A stretch of DNA of 64,000 nt from Brasilonema sp. CT11 (GTDB taxonomy: Bacteria; Cyanobacteriota; Cyanobacteriia; Cyanobacteriales; Nostocaceae): NCBI RefSeq assembly GCF_017982655.1, contig NZ_JABXYX010000013.1, forward strand, positions 33,254 through 97,253. Reading direction: 5' to 3'. A program made the position numbers and the translations under genes. The notes under the pieces are model-generated. The model worked only from the letters and a program-made list of their open reading frames with translations. It ran no database searches and was not told the origin of the DNA. Below are positions 18,597 through 28,607 of this stretch, in pieces; the first letter of the stretch is position 1; each line of letters starts with the position of its first letter.

Positions 18597-20276
18597 TTAT
18601 GTTGCCCTGTTTTGTATTAATTCTTTCTCTAGCTGTTGGCGAAAACTTAACCAAGCTGCTGTGGCTTGTGGGTTAGGGGTTGCAGCTTTTTGGAGTAAAA
18701 TAACACCATCCCGAAAGCCAATTACTCCGTATTCCTGAGTCTTCGTCAGCTGGTCAAACAGTTGTACGAGTTCCCGTAAAAGATTACGCTCTTCCTTAAA
18801 TGCTGGTTGATACTGTTTTAACTGCCACAGATCGGCGATCGCATAATCAACTTTTTCGACCTGGCGTGCATCATTTCGCAACTCCAGCACAGGTAGGCGA
18901 ATGATTTCGCGGCGACTGGAAAGCTGAGGGACAAGGTAAGTCGTTGCAGAGACACTTCTGTCTGGTGGAATTTGTGCAAGCATTGGGCGAAACTGCAACA
19001 CATGACTCCATTGTTGAGGTAAAGACACATACACCAAAGGATTAAAAGAATCTGGTAAGAGAAAATAAAATGCTCTGTTTAAGCTAGAACTACTAGAAGT
19101 AAAGGAAAATAATAAAGAAAGACTCAGACAGAATGCCCAAAAACGGCGAAACGAGAGTTTAAATCTTTTTGGATGCTGCGACCACCAAAGAATAGCGCCG
19201 TAAAATAAACCAGGAACCACAGTTAAAGCATAGCGAACATTGATTGCTAGCACCGTCTCTCCCTTCCCCAAAAAGAGTTTCAGCAAGGGGAAACCAGCCA
19301 CCATCCAAGATGCAGGGGAAACAGCAGGGACAAACGCCAACGGTAGCCATTGCCCAAGTAAATACTTAATTGTCCGGTCTAGTGGTGTAACGAGTTCTAC
19401 GATCAATCGCCAAGGATTGCTAATCATTCCCCAAATAATTTCCTGAGTGGAAGCTTGACCGTCGCCATCCCCAAATTGCCCAAACCGTTCCAACATAAAC
19501 CGCCGGGAAACATCCTCAGAAAACAATGGCATAATTGTACTGGTGAGGAGCAACATGTAACCAAAACTGAGAATACAAGCAGCTAGTCCAGCGCGGGGAA
19601 AGCGTCTACTCAAAATCATGTAAACACCAACGCCGAATAAATTCACACCAGCATCTTCCCGAACTGCCAAAATCAAAACTGCTAGCACCCAAAACAGCCA
19701 CCACCAGCGCTTTTCCATTGCGAGTAACAAGCCAAAGACAAACAAGGGAATTTGGCTAATATCATGAAAGTTACTTAAAGTCGGACCAATAACAGCATTG
19801 GCAGCATAAAAACTAGCAGTAATCATCACTGCTAATGGTGGTTGTAGATACTGTCGTGCCAGTACATACAAAATCAAACCCGCAGCGGTGATGAATATAA
19901 CCTGTAAAACCCCTAAAGTTGCAGGAGAGGGAAACAAAGCATATATCGGTAGCCAAAGCAATAACGCTGGAGTAAAGTGTTGACCGAGGCGGTGGTAATA
20001 GACTGTAGCAAGTTCTCCAGAATGAACAACATTAGTGGAAAGACTTGAAGAAAGGGAACTTTGAAAGAATCGACCGTGAAGGTTATTCCAGAAAACTTGG
20101 TTAAAAATTCCTTGATCAAAAGAAGCGTAAAAACTATAGTAACGATTTAGGATAAGTATCAGACAAAGGACAAAGAATACTGTTGCCAATGGCAAGACAA
20201 AATTAATATCAGTGCGTGTCTTTGAGTACAAGTCTGGGTTTTGTCTTAGCTTATTTCGTAATTTTAAAAACATCAC
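18597..20276 (-). CDS. DUF2079 multi-pass membrane protein
   Basis: 559 residues with about ten hydrophobic helices. Characteristic DUF2079 features are the early FDQGIFNQVFW motif (near 55), GQHFTPALLLWLPIYALFP (near 98) and SNFHDISQIPLF (near 168). The family is related in topology to GT-C glycosyltransferases and mannosyltransferases, but no enzyme function is established to my knowledge. The C-terminal 150 residues are soluble and contain Tyr and Pro-rich segments. Start at 20276 (MMFLK). Function is unknown; the neighbouring glycosyltransferase is consistent with a cell-surface glycan role, which is inference. Confidence 0.85.
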   Translation of the reverse strand: MMFLKLRNKLRQNPDLYSKTRTDINFVLPLATVFFVLCLILILNRYYSFYASFDQGIFNQVFWNNLHGRFFQSSLSSSLSTNVVHSGELATVYYHRLGQHFTPALLLWLPIYALFPSPATLGVLQVIFITAAGLILYVLARQYLQPPLAVMITASFYAANAVIGPTLSNFHDISQIPLFVFGLLLAMEKRWWWLFWVLAVLILAVREDAGVNLFGVGVYMILSRRFPRAGLAACILSFGYMLLLTSTIMPLFSEDVSRRFMLERFGQFGDGDGQASTQEIIWGMISNPWRLIVELVTPLDRTIKYLLGQWLPLAFVPAVSPASWMVAGFPLLKLFLGKGETVLAINVRYALTVVPGLFYGAILWWSQHPKRFKLSFRRFWAFCLSLSLLFSFTSSSSSLNRAFYFLLPDSFNPLVYVSLPQQWSHVLQFRPMLAQIPPDRSVSATTYLVPQLSSRREIIRLPVLELRNDARQVEKVDYAIADLWQLKQYQPAFKEERNLLRELVQLFDQLTKTQEYGVIGFRDGVILLQKAATPNPQATAAWLSFRQQLEKELIQNRAT

Positions 20277-20778
20277 TTACTAACCCTGATTTAGGAACAC
20301 GGGGGAAAAATATTTTAACAGTTATCAGTTACCAGTTACCAGTTATCAGTTATCAGTTATCAGTTATCAGTTATCAGGTAGGAAACGGACAAAGTCCATC
20401 CCTTGTTCACTGTTCACTGTTCACTTATTTAGGATACTAAATTATACATTTTTTTCCACAGAGAAATAGTAGTTCTAAATAATTTATAAAAACCTCTGTT
20501 TATATCTTTTCTATCCAAAATTACGGAATGCCTTTCGGGCGTCTAGGTTTTTTTGTGGTTTGTCAAAAAAACCTCAAAAATAAAATAGGATTACTCTATG
20601 AAGTATGCGTTTTCATTTTTATTACAAATATTTGTAAAATAATTATCTGTTTTTAGATTCCTGAAAGAGTAATTATTATTTAAGACAAAATATTTGTGAT
20701 ACAAAACCTGATGAGCGAGAAGGTTTTTGTAAACTATGTTGTCAAAAACTAGATATTTACTTGAGGAAATCAATACTG
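20277..20778. other. Intergenic region with heptanucleotide repeats
   Basis: Between divergent genes. Contains the heptamer array at 20318-20377, a short TTCACTG tandem near 20405-20425 and an A+T-rich stretch that presumably holds the promoter of the downstream subtilase. No ORF supported. Confidence 0.55.
20318..20377. repeat. Heptanucleotide tandem repeat (STRR type)
   Basis: About eight copies of TCAGTTA/CCAGTTA. Similar arrays lie at 25068-25101, 29053-29100 (opposite orientation), 31458-31511 and 45030-45050. Short tandemly repeated heptamers are characteristic of heterocystous cyanobacteria. Confidence 0.85.
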
Positions 20779-22209
20779 ATGTTTACTCGTCTTGGTAGTA
20801 ACAGTTCTCTTTTTGATCAAGGGCAAAATATTACTTCTCTATCCTCAGTAGATACCTTTGATTATAACAACAATTACAACGTAAACCTTAACGGTCATAG
20901 TAGCTTTAACTCAGCGATGAATGGCCTAGAATCTAATGCTCAAGAACAATTTTTCAATGACAATGGGTACAGTTTCACCTCTGGCTATGGCTTAATAAAT
21001 GCAGCAGCAGCAGTGGCTAAAGCAGCTGGTCAAACTACCTTTGCTGATGTTCCTAACCTAGGTGGTAACAATTGGGGAGCCGACCTTGTGAAGGCTCCAG
21101 AAGCCTGGGCAAAAGGATACACTGGTAAGGGTGTAGTCGTTGCTGTTCTAGATACTGGGGTTGACTTCAACCACGATGATTTAAAAGATAATATCTGGAC
21201 AAATCCCAAGGAAATTGCTGGCAATGGCAAGGATGATGATGGCGATGGTTTGGTTGATGACGTCCACGGCTGGAACTTTGTTGATAACAACAACGATGTT
21301 TCAGATAAATTTGGTCATGGAACCCATGTCTCTGGAACTATTGCTGGGGAAAAGAATGACTTTGGCGTCACTGGTATTGCCTACGATGCCAAAATTATGC
21401 CAGTCAAAGTCCTTGGTGATGATGGTTCCGGCTCTTATACTTCGATTTCTAATGGTATTCACTATGCTGTGGATCATGGAGCTAACGTGATTAATCTTAG
21501 TCTTGGTGGTGGTTCTGCTGACAGCACTTTAGAGAAAGCTGTTGAATATGCCAGCAGCAAAGGAGTTGTTGTTGTTATGGCAGCTGGCAATGATGGTGGC
21601 TTGCAACCAGGCTATCCAGCGCGCTATGCAGATAAATCGGGAATTGCAGTTGGAGCAGTTGATAAAAATAATCAGATGGCTGACTTCTCTAACAAAGCGG
21701 GAATCAATTCACTTACTTACGTGACAGCCCCAGGAGTCAATGTGTATTCTACAATTCCGGGTAATAAATATGCTTCCTATAGCGGCACATCTATGGCGAC
21801 TCCTCACGTTGCTGGAGTTGTTGCTCTCATGCTCAGTGCTAACCACAATCTCACTGATGCTCAAGTACGTCAGATTATCGCAGAAACAGCCGTACACGAC
21901 ACACAAATGCCAAACTTTGGCCTGAGCAACTTTGTAACCAACAGCAGTGCTACAACTTTTAACTTCAGCATTAGGGATTACCAGGATGACTCTTATAAGT
22001 TACAAGACCAGTTGGATGATAACAATATTGTGCAATTCTCTAGCTTTAGTGTCAGTTCTACACTGAGTTCACAATTCTCAAGCTACCAATCAGGATTGAA
22101 TAATTATGTGAACTATAGTACGAGTCATTATGATAGTACCATTGATTCTGAAAACATACTCAACAAACGTCAAGAAATGCTAGAGGACTCCACGATCGCA
22201 CGGTTATGA
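20779..22209 (+). CDS. Subtilisin-like S8 serine protease
   Basis: 476 residues from the ATG at 20779 (a TTG at 20761 is also in frame). The complete triad is visible: Asp in VAVLDTGVDFNHDD near 123, His in GHGTHVSGTIAG near 179 and Ser in YSGTSMATPHVAG near 336. The first 100 residues contain SGYGLINAAAAVAKAAG and GGNNWGADLVKAPEAW, a prodomain-like stretch seen in cyanobacterial subtilases. An internal GKDDDGDGLVDD loop probably binds calcium. No classical signal peptide. The C-terminal 110 residues are Ser/Asn-rich and unassigned. Unlike the RTX subtilase at 14424, this one should be catalytically competent. Confidence 0.93.
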   Translation: MFTRLGSNSSLFDQGQNITSLSSVDTFDYNNNYNVNLNGHSSFNSAMNGLESNAQEQFFNDNGYSFTSGYGLINAAAAVAKAAGQTTFADVPNLGGNNWGADLVKAPEAWAKGYTGKGVVVAVLDTGVDFNHDDLKDNIWTNPKEIAGNGKDDDGDGLVDDVHGWNFVDNNNDVSDKFGHGTHVSGTIAGEKNDFGVTGIAYDAKIMPVKVLGDDGSGSYTSISNGIHYAVDHGANVINLSLGGGSADSTLEKAVEYASSKGVVVVMAAGNDGGLQPGYPARYADKSGIAVGAVDKNNQMADFSNKAGINSLTYVTAPGVNVYSTIPGNKYASYSGTSMATPHVAGVVALMLSANHNLTDAQVRQIIAETAVHDTQMPNFGLSNFVTNSSATTFNFSIRDYQDDSYKLQDQLDDNNIVQFSSFSVSSTLSSQFSSYQSGLNNYVNYSTSHYDSTIDSENILNKRQEMLEDSTIARL

Positions 22210-22257
22210 AACAATGATGGCGCTCTTGTGTTGGTTACACGCATTTTTGTTAAAGTT

Positions 22258-23193
22258 TTAGAGTAGCTGCGTTTGGGACGCTATGATCTCGCGTACCCAA
22301 ATGTGTAGTGGATCGTGATCGCGACGCATATGCCAAATCTGCATATACTCGTACTGACCAAGTTCAATCGGTGGCTCCAGGATAGCAAGGTTTGTATAGT
22401 TAGCAAAGAGCATTGCAATTCGACGAGGTAATGTCAAAATGAGATCGCTGTGAGCGACAATCATAGGAGCCGCGAGAAAATGCGGTAACTTCAACATCAC
22501 CCGACGTTTCACACCTAACCCTGACAACACTGTATCCACGTGGCTTGTAGGTGATTTGGGGATTGCGTTTACAGGCGAGTTTGTGATTGTAATTAAGGCA
22601 TGTGACCAAGCAACGTAAGATTCAACGGTAAAATCCGTTAGAGTGATGGGATGGTCAGCCCGAACGACAGACACAAAATCTTCAACAAATAACTTCTGGC
22701 ATTTAAACTCCGTAGTTTGGGGTAGATTTAGAACTCCTAAGCCTAGATCGATCTCTCCACTTCTTAGTAAATCTAGTGTGTCAGAACGCCAATGATGACA
22801 CTCCAGATTCAGATGGGGTGCATTGTCACAAATAAGCTTGAGAACCTTTGGCAATATCACAACGATTGAGTAATCTGATGCCGCTAGGTGGATTGTACCT
22901 TGTGCTGTTTTCGGTTCAAAAACGGTTGGTTGAATCAACAGTTTGATATCTAACAAAATTTTTTCTAGTGCTTCGAGTAGCTCAAGAGCGTATGGTGTGG
23001 GAACCATTTTTTTCTTTGAGCGCACAAGCAGTGGATCGTTGAATAGTTCGCGTAATCGCCCCAGGGTGTGACTGGTAGCTGATTGACTCAAACCAATTCT
23101 TTTTCCAGCATTCGTGACGTTACGCTCAAGCAGCAAGGCATGTAACACCAGTAAAAGATTAAGATCCACTTTCAACAAATCTATTTTATCCAT
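22258..23193 (-). CDS. LysR-family transcriptional regulator
   Basis: 311 residues. Winged helix-turn-helix at about 8-65 (LLVLHALLLERNVTNAG, LSQSATSHTLGRLRELF), then a two-lobed effector-binding domain (95-300). The arrangement DLNLLLVL...NDPLLVR resembles the NodD/NahR-like subgroup. LysR proteins usually regulate a divergent gene; here the upstream neighbour on the minus strand is the HlyD-like gene 327 bp away, so no obvious target is next to it. The stop lies close to the end of the convergent subtilase gene. Confidence 0.92.
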   Translation of the reverse strand: MDKIDLLKVDLNLLLVLHALLLERNVTNAGKRIGLSQSATSHTLGRLRELFNDPLLVRSKKKMVPTPYALELLEALEKILLDIKLLIQPTVFEPKTAQGTIHLAASDYSIVVILPKVLKLICDNAPHLNLECHHWRSDTLDLLRSGEIDLGLGVLNLPQTTEFKCQKLFVEDFVSVVRADHPITLTDFTVESYVAWSHALITITNSPVNAIPKSPTSHVDTVLSGLGVKRRVMLKLPHFLAAPMIVAHSDLILTLPRRIAMLFANYTNLAILEPPIELGQYEYMQIWHMRRDHDPLHIWVREIIASQTQLL

Positions 23194-23520
23194 ATGTATT
23201 AAGCCAAGTTAAGCTGTTGGACATTTAACTTGCATGTTACCTAAAAGTAAAACTCTTGTAGGGTGGGCATCTGGTTCTCCCTAATTATGCAAATTAAAAG
23301 TACATTAGCTTACTAGTTATTGATTCAGGGGGAGGCAGGGGGGGAAAAAATTGATAGAGACGGGGCAACCGAAGCCATCTTTCGGTGAAGAGATTTTCTT
23401 TTTCTTTTCACTTTTCACTTGTCACTTTTAACTGACAACTGCCACGAAGTCTAATACTTAGTAGGGCAATTGTCCATGCGCCCAGCGCCGCAAAGCGCTG
23501 CATCCTCGCACCCACCAAAC
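23194..23520. other. Intergenic region
   Basis: No gene supported. A G-rich stretch GGGGGAGGCAGGGGGG occurs near 23328-23345 and a TTTTCACTTTTCACTTGTCAC tandem near 23405. Presumably contains the LysR promoter. Confidence 0.45.
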
Positions 23521-25017
23521 CTACCTCACAGAAAATGCCTCACTGAATCGACGAGTAATTGGCTCAATTAAGAATGTCAAAATTGACTTCTTGCGAGTGA
23601 CAATCTCACCATTTGCAGCCATCCCAGGAGTAAATGCAACTTCTTGTCCCTGGGCCATTATGGAGTGTTTATTCAGCTTAATTCTGGTGGGGAAAACTAA
23701 GCCCATTTCTTTGTCAACAATAGCATTGGGACTGACTTGCACAACTTCACCATTAATGATGCCAAATTCTTGAAATGGGAAAGTCGCCATTTTGACTTTT
23801 GCTTTCATTCCCTCGCGAATAAAACCAATATCTCGGTTGAGGACTTTCACCTCTAAGAGAAGTTCTTGCCCTTCTGGTAAAATAGATACTAACTCTTCAC
23901 CCGCTTGCACTGGTCCTGTTGTCGCTTTGATTCTATAGATAGTACCTGTGACTGGAGCTTTGATAGTTTCCCTGTCTTGCTGCTTCTGCGCTTGCTCAAG
24001 TTGACCTTGAACGGTGGTTAGTTCTTCTTTGCGTTTGTTGATCTGGGTGATAATTTCACTTTGACGCTCTGATTCTATACGTTGTGCTTGACTGCCAGCT
24101 GCTTGATATGCTTCTTGGGCTTGGCGAATTTCCTGAACTTGAGCAGCTATATCTTTTTCAAAGGATGTAACTTTATCTTGAGCTTCTGTCACCTTATTTT
24201 GGGAGTTTATCACCTCATCATTCGCTCGGGTAATTTCCGTAGTCGCTCGATTGAGTCTTTCTTGGGCGTCCAAGTAATCGATTCGAGGAATAGCACCAGG
24301 AGTCACTAGGGTTTTGAGGCTTTGTTCCCTTTGTTGAGCAATGGCTAAGCCGCTTTCAACTTTCTTGCGGATATTTTGGGCGTTAACCAAGTTTGTTTTG
24401 GCGTTGGCAAGACTAGTTCTTGCGTTTACCAGATTTTCTTGCAAGCGAGTTTGGCGCACTTTCGCCTGGTTAGTCAGCGCTTGTTGGCGATTTGCTTCCG
24501 CAACGGAAGCTGCTTGACGCGCTTGATAATCTCGTAAACGAGAGTTTAACAATTGATCTTGAAGTTGTGTTCCAGCAATTTTGCCACCCGTACGTTCTGC
24601 ATCTAAACGTCGCAAATCTTCTTGAATTAATTTAGCAGATGAAGCTAAGCGAGTCACATCAACTCGTTGCAAATCTGGATCACGTTGAATTAGGGTTTGA
24701 CCTTTGATGACGCGATCGCCTTCTTTAACGTTGACCTTGACAATTGTTCCGTTACCTATGGATGTCACCGGTCGTACTTGTGTGGAAGCGATTAACTCTC
24801 CTGGTGCTGTCGCCACTTCATCAATCTTGGAAAAATTCGCCCAGGCGATTGTTCCCAGTACCACTACACTCAGTGTACCCGCTAATAATCTAGTGTACAG
24901 TGGTGGCAATTCCTGTACTGCTTTACCCAGTTCATAGGATAGGTGTTCATCAGGTTTTGCAAATCGCTGTTTTGTTTTACGTGCTGTAGCCGTATTTGCA
25001 GCTAGGGAATATCTCAT
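23521..25017 (-). CDS. HlyD-type membrane fusion protein
   Basis: 498 residues. One membrane helix near residues 42-62 (TLSVVVLGTIAWANF), a short biotinyl-lipoyl-like part (VTSIGNGTIVKVNVKEGDRVIKG), a long Gln/Ala-rich coiled coil (about 120-340) and a closing beta domain (KAPVTGTIYRIKATTGPVQAGEELVSI). This is the adaptor of type I secretion systems, linking an inner-membrane ABC transporter to an outer-membrane channel. No ABC or TolC gene is nearby. It is a candidate partner for export of the RTX protein at 14424-17099, but that is only inference from the window. Confidence 0.9.
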   Translation of the reverse strand: MRYSLAANTATARKTKQRFAKPDEHLSYELGKAVQELPPLYTRLLAGTLSVVVLGTIAWANFSKIDEVATAPGELIASTQVRPVTSIGNGTIVKVNVKEGDRVIKGQTLIQRDPDLQRVDVTRLASSAKLIQEDLRRLDAERTGGKIAGTQLQDQLLNSRLRDYQARQAASVAEANRQQALTNQAKVRQTRLQENLVNARTSLANAKTNLVNAQNIRKKVESGLAIAQQREQSLKTLVTPGAIPRIDYLDAQERLNRATTEITRANDEVINSQNKVTEAQDKVTSFEKDIAAQVQEIRQAQEAYQAAGSQAQRIESERQSEIITQINKRKEELTTVQGQLEQAQKQQDRETIKAPVTGTIYRIKATTGPVQAGEELVSILPEGQELLLEVKVLNRDIGFIREGMKAKVKMATFPFQEFGIINGEVVQVSPNAIVDKEMGLVFPTRIKLNKHSIMAQGQEVAFTPGMAANGEIVTRKKSILTFLIEPITRRFSEAFSVR

Positions 25018-25067
25018 AAGAATTTAGATTTTGGATTTTAGATTATAGGTGAGTAGTCAGTCCTAAA

Positions 25068-25132
25068 CAGTTATCAGTTATCAGTTATCAGTTATCAGTT
25101 GTGAAAAAACAATAACTTGATAACTGATAACC
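25068..25132. repeat. Heptanucleotide repeats in inverted arrangement
   Basis: Four to five CAGTTAT units (25068-25101) are followed by the complementary TTGATAACTGATAACC (25116-25131), so the transcript could fold into a hairpin upstream of the HlyD gene. Confidence 0.65.
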
Positions 25133-25247
25133 AAATCTTTCTATGGCACTTCGTGCCCTTCAGGTGGACACTGCACACAACCTAAAAAATAAGGATTTGA
25201 GCGCACGGAGAATCCAGCGCTGCAGCACTGGACTCACTGTTTACTGA

Positions 25248-26123
25248 TTAAATCGCCAGATAACGTCGCAAGAAACTTTCTAGTGTTTCCAGCTCAAAAT
25301 TGAAAGTAGTTTCCAATTTCGCAATTTCTTCTCTTGTACAGAAAAATTCGTTAGCTAGTAATGTACGAAACGTTCCCAAAGCTTTTTGTGCTTGGGGATT
25401 GAAAAAACCTAATGCACCCCGCAGTCCATCTACAGCTAAGAGTGGCGGGTTAATTATCAGTGGCTCTCGGTTAAAAATGCGACTAATAATTTTGGGAATA
25501 TCTTCTCGCGTTAAAATCTCTGGTCCCCCAACTGATAATATCTGATTTCGAGCCGCTTCAACTGTCACAGAATCTACTACTATCCTTGCCAAATCATCTG
25601 TACTAACACTAGAGGTACGGTTTTTGGGGTCGCCAACAAGCAGGTAAAACCCCGTTTCCCGAAAACGTTCTGCTAATGGTAGTAAGTCGGATGCTAATCC
25701 AGATGGGCGTAGGATAGTGTAGTTCAAGCCACTAGTTTCCAGGTATCGCTCCACTGCTCGTTTTGCCTTAAACACAGGAGCATCTTCGTATCCCCTGTCT
25801 GCTCCTAGCACGGAAATAAAAACAAAGTGCTGGACTTGATTAGCTTTTGCGGAATCTATAAGTTCGATGTTAGCGCGATAGTCTAAAGCTAAGGCATCTC
25901 CACCAGAACCGTGAGCGCTGATAATGTACTGTACGCCATGACAAGCTTTTTGAATATCTTTTTCTTGGCGCAAATCACCAATAAAGATGTTAGCTCCTCG
26001 GTGTTCTAACTCGCTGTAGCGCGAAGTCAGACGGACAAATGCTCGCACCTGCTTTTCTTGTTCACGTAAAAGTCGCACAACTGTGCGACCTATTCCCCCT
26101 GTGGCTCCAGTGACTAGAAACAT
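25248..26123 (-). CDS. NmrA/Ycf39-like NAD(P)-binding protein
   Basis: 291 residues. N-terminal Rossmann motif VTGATGGIGRTVV, then QVRAFVR with the basic residue expected for NADPH, GDLRQEKDIQKACHGV, and YTILRPSGL near 155. This is the atypical SDR group (NmrA, HSCARG, Ycf39), which often lacks dehydrogenase activity and acts as a redox sensor or assembly factor. The YxxxK dyad is not in the standard place, in line with that. Specific role unknown. No operon partner is evident: the HlyD-like gene downstream starts 230 bp away. Confidence 0.88.
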   Translation of the reverse strand: MFLVTGATGGIGRTVVRLLREQEKQVRAFVRLTSRYSELEHRGANIFIGDLRQEKDIQKACHGVQYIISAHGSGGDALALDYRANIELIDSAKANQVQHFVFISVLGADRGYEDAPVFKAKRAVERYLETSGLNYTILRPSGLASDLLPLAERFRETGFYLLVGDPKNRTSSVSTDDLARIVVDSVTVEAARNQILSVGGPEILTREDIPKIISRIFNREPLIINPPLLAVDGLRGALGFFNPQAQKALGTFRTLLANEFFCTREEIAKLETTFNFELETLESFLRRYLAI

Positions 26124-26272
26124 ATCAATTTTGGATTTTGGATTTTGGATTAGTCAAGACTCATGACCAAAACTATGGGTGTAGGGGCAACGCTTAGAGC
26201 GCTCAGCCAAACGGCGAAGCCCTTATACCCTTATACCCTTATACCCTTACACCCCTAGTTGTTGACTAAATT

Positions 26273-27055
26273 CTAAAATTCGACAATCACTGGTGCATGA
26301 TCGCTGGGTTGAGGTAACTTTCTCGGAGCTACATCAATAGTGCAGCTTTTGGCACGCTCATACAAATCAGGCGTGAGATAATGATGGTCAATTCGCCAAC
26401 CCAAATTACGGCGAAAAGATGCGGCTCGATAGTCCCACCAGCTGTAGTGTCCTCCTTCCGAGGAAAATTTGCGAAAAGCATCAGCAAATCCTAATAAAAG
26501 GATATCTCGTAAGGCTTGGCGCTCTGGTTCTGATGCCATGATGTGATTTTCGCTCTTTGCACTCTGATGAATATCTTTATCTTCCAGAGCAATGTTAAAG
26601 TCTCCACACACACAAATAGCCGCTTGTGATGAAAGAAGCGATCGCAAATACTCCTGCAGCACTGTTAGCCAACCCAGCTTGTATTCATATTTCTCGCTTC
26701 CCACTGCTGAACCATTGGGTACGTAAAGATTGACAATTGTTATACCATCTATTCTACCGGCAATCACCCGTTTTTGCTGATCCCAATCTGGTTGGATGTT
26801 CAATAAAGTCGGCGCAAAACCACAACTGACATCTAAGAGTGGTTGACGGCTGGCGATCGCTACACCGTTGTAAGCTTTTTGCCCTGATACATAAAGGTGA
26901 TAGCCCAATTCCTCGAAAGGTGCGCAAGGAAATTGTGCGTCTACAACTTTAATTTCTTGCATGCACAGGACATCTACGTTACTCTGACCCAGCCAATCAA
27001 TAACTTGCTCTAAACGAGTGCGAATCGAGTTGACATTCCAAGTCGCAATTTTCAT
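26273..27055 (-). CDS. xthA: Exodeoxyribonuclease III
   Basis: 260 residues. Mg-dependent AP endonuclease and 3'-5' exonuclease in base excision repair. All family motifs are visible: ATWNVNSIR, MQEIK near residue 34, NLYVPNG near 108, GDFNIALEDKD near 150, WWDYRA near 208, GWRIDHHYL near 219 and the final PSDHAPV. Full length. Start at 27055 fits the conserved MKIATWN beginning. It stands alone between other single genes. Confidence 0.97.
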   Translation of the reverse strand: MKIATWNVNSIRTRLEQVIDWLGQSNVDVLCMQEIKVVDAQFPCAPFEELGYHLYVSGQKAYNGVAIASRQPLLDVSCGFAPTLLNIQPDWDQQKRVIAGRIDGITIVNLYVPNGSAVGSEKYEYKLGWLTVLQEYLRSLLSSQAAICVCGDFNIALEDKDIHQSAKSENHIMASEPERQALRDILLLGFADAFRKFSSEGGHYSWWDYRAASFRRNLGWRIDHHYLTPDLYERAKSCTIDVAPRKLPQPSDHAPVIVEF

Positions 27056-27426
27056 CTTAGTTTGTCGTCATTCTCCAGGTTTTTGCGTCCTTTCGTCACC
27101 TATCTCCTCCTCGTGCAATATTCTCTATAATTGCTTTGGTTTCCAGATTTTCGTATTATTTGTTTAAAAAAAATTAAATTATTATGAGCCTCAAGATAGA
27201 TGAATCGTCATCCGGGCAAACTGTAATCTGAAAGTATACTCCAGCTATAGAAAAAATGGCTAGTATCAAATTAGCCAACGACTTTATCAGGGTAGCGTTA
27301 ACCTAAATTGCACTCGGGTAAGTCAGCCAGGTTAACTTAAAAATCAGATGATTAAGTATAAATGCTCTATCATCAGATATATGTCCTAGTAATAGGATCA
27401 TCTCACTTGCTGAACCAAAACAAACT
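27056..27426. other. Intergenic promoter region between divergent genes
   Basis: 371 bp between divergent xthA and a glycosyltransferase gene. A+T-rich; no ORF and no convincing regulator site seen. Confidence 0.5.
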
Positions 27427-28494
27427 ATGAAAATTGCTCAAGTAGCCCCCTTGTGGGAACGAGTTCCACCTCCAACATATGGAGGAATAGAGCTAGTCGT
27501 GAGTCGCTTGACAGATGAACTAGTACGTCGAGGTCACGATGTTACTTTGTTCGCATCAGGCGATTCGCAAACATTGGCGAAGTTAGAAGCAGTTTATCCT
27601 CGTGCATTGCGCTTAGACCCGAACGTCAAAGAGTATGGAGTGTACGAAATGCTGGAACTGAGCCAGGTTTACGAGATAGCAAAGGAATTCGATATCATCC
27701 ATTCTCATATGGGGATTACGGCATTACCCTTGGCGAGTTTTGTACAAACACCCACCGTGCATACAGTGCACAGCAGTTTTACAACGGATAACCAGAACCT
27801 ATACATCCACCATAACCAGCAACCATACGTTAGCATAAGTAACGCTCAACGTCAAATAAACCTGAACTACGTTAACACAGTCTACAACGGAATTGATCTA
27901 GAAGATTATCCTTTTGTTCCCCAACATCAACAACCACCATACCTGGCATTCTTAGGACGCTTCGCGCCAGAAAAGGGACCGCAGCATGCGATCGCCATTG
28001 CGAAAAAAGCTGGGTGGCATCTAAAAATGGCAGGGAAGGTTGATATAGTAGACTCTGAGTTCTTTGAACAAGAGATTGCTCCACAGATTGATGGTGAGCA
28101 AATTCAATACCTAGGCGAAATCGACCACGCCGAGAAGGTTAAACTGTTGGGCAATGCTGCGATAACTCTGTTTCCAATAGCCTGGCAAGAACCGTTTGGT
28201 TTAGTGATGACTGAATCAATGGCAACTGGTACACCAGTGATTGCCGTGAATTTAGGTTCCGTACCAGAGGTTATTGACCACGGTGTATCAGGTTTTGTCT
28301 GTCAAAGCTACGATGAAATGGCGGCAATGATTCCAGCAGCTTTGGAACTCAATCGTCAAACTTGTCGAGAACATGTAGAGAACAAGTTTAGTGTCAGCCA
28401 GATGGTTGATGGATACGAGGCGGTCTATAAAAAAATCATACAAGGCCGCATTCATTCAAACGGTCGCATTCATGATGCAAAAATCAAAGTTTAA
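27427..28494 (+). CDS. GT4-family glycosyltransferase
   Basis: 355 residues. GT-B enzyme with N-terminal PPTYGGIELVVSRL, DIIHSHMG near 97, the donor half FLGRFAPEKGPQHAI near 177 and WQEPFGLVMTESMATGTPVIAV near 256 containing the E-x7-E motif. This subgroup (GDP-mannose-type or sucrose-like donors) is common in cyanobacteria; the product is not predictable. Followed by a small zinc-ribbon gene 113 bp downstream. Confidence 0.9.
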   Translation: MKIAQVAPLWERVPPPTYGGIELVVSRLTDELVRRGHDVTLFASGDSQTLAKLEAVYPRALRLDPNVKEYGVYEMLELSQVYEIAKEFDIIHSHMGITALPLASFVQTPTVHTVHSSFTTDNQNLYIHHNQQPYVSISNAQRQINLNYVNTVYNGIDLEDYPFVPQHQQPPYLAFLGRFAPEKGPQHAIAIAKKAGWHLKMAGKVDIVDSEFFEQEIAPQIDGEQIQYLGEIDHAEKVKLLGNAAITLFPIAWQEPFGLVMTESMATGTPVIAVNLGSVPEVIDHGVSGFVCQSYDEMAAMIPAALELNRQTCREHVENKFSVSQMVDGYEAVYKKIIQGRIHSNGRIHDAKIKV

Positions 28495-28607
28495 TTAACG
28501 ATTTTTTAAGCTGAGCGCCTTGCCCTGAGCGTAGCCGAAGGGAGTCGAAGCTTTAACGCATCTATTACATCTATAAATTGATAGCTTTTCAAATGGAGGA
28601 CATAAAT

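Noticed and set aside
20318-20377. Possible CRISPR or iteron array
   Set aside because: Seven-base period without spacers; typical heptanucleotide repeats of filamentous cyanobacteria.
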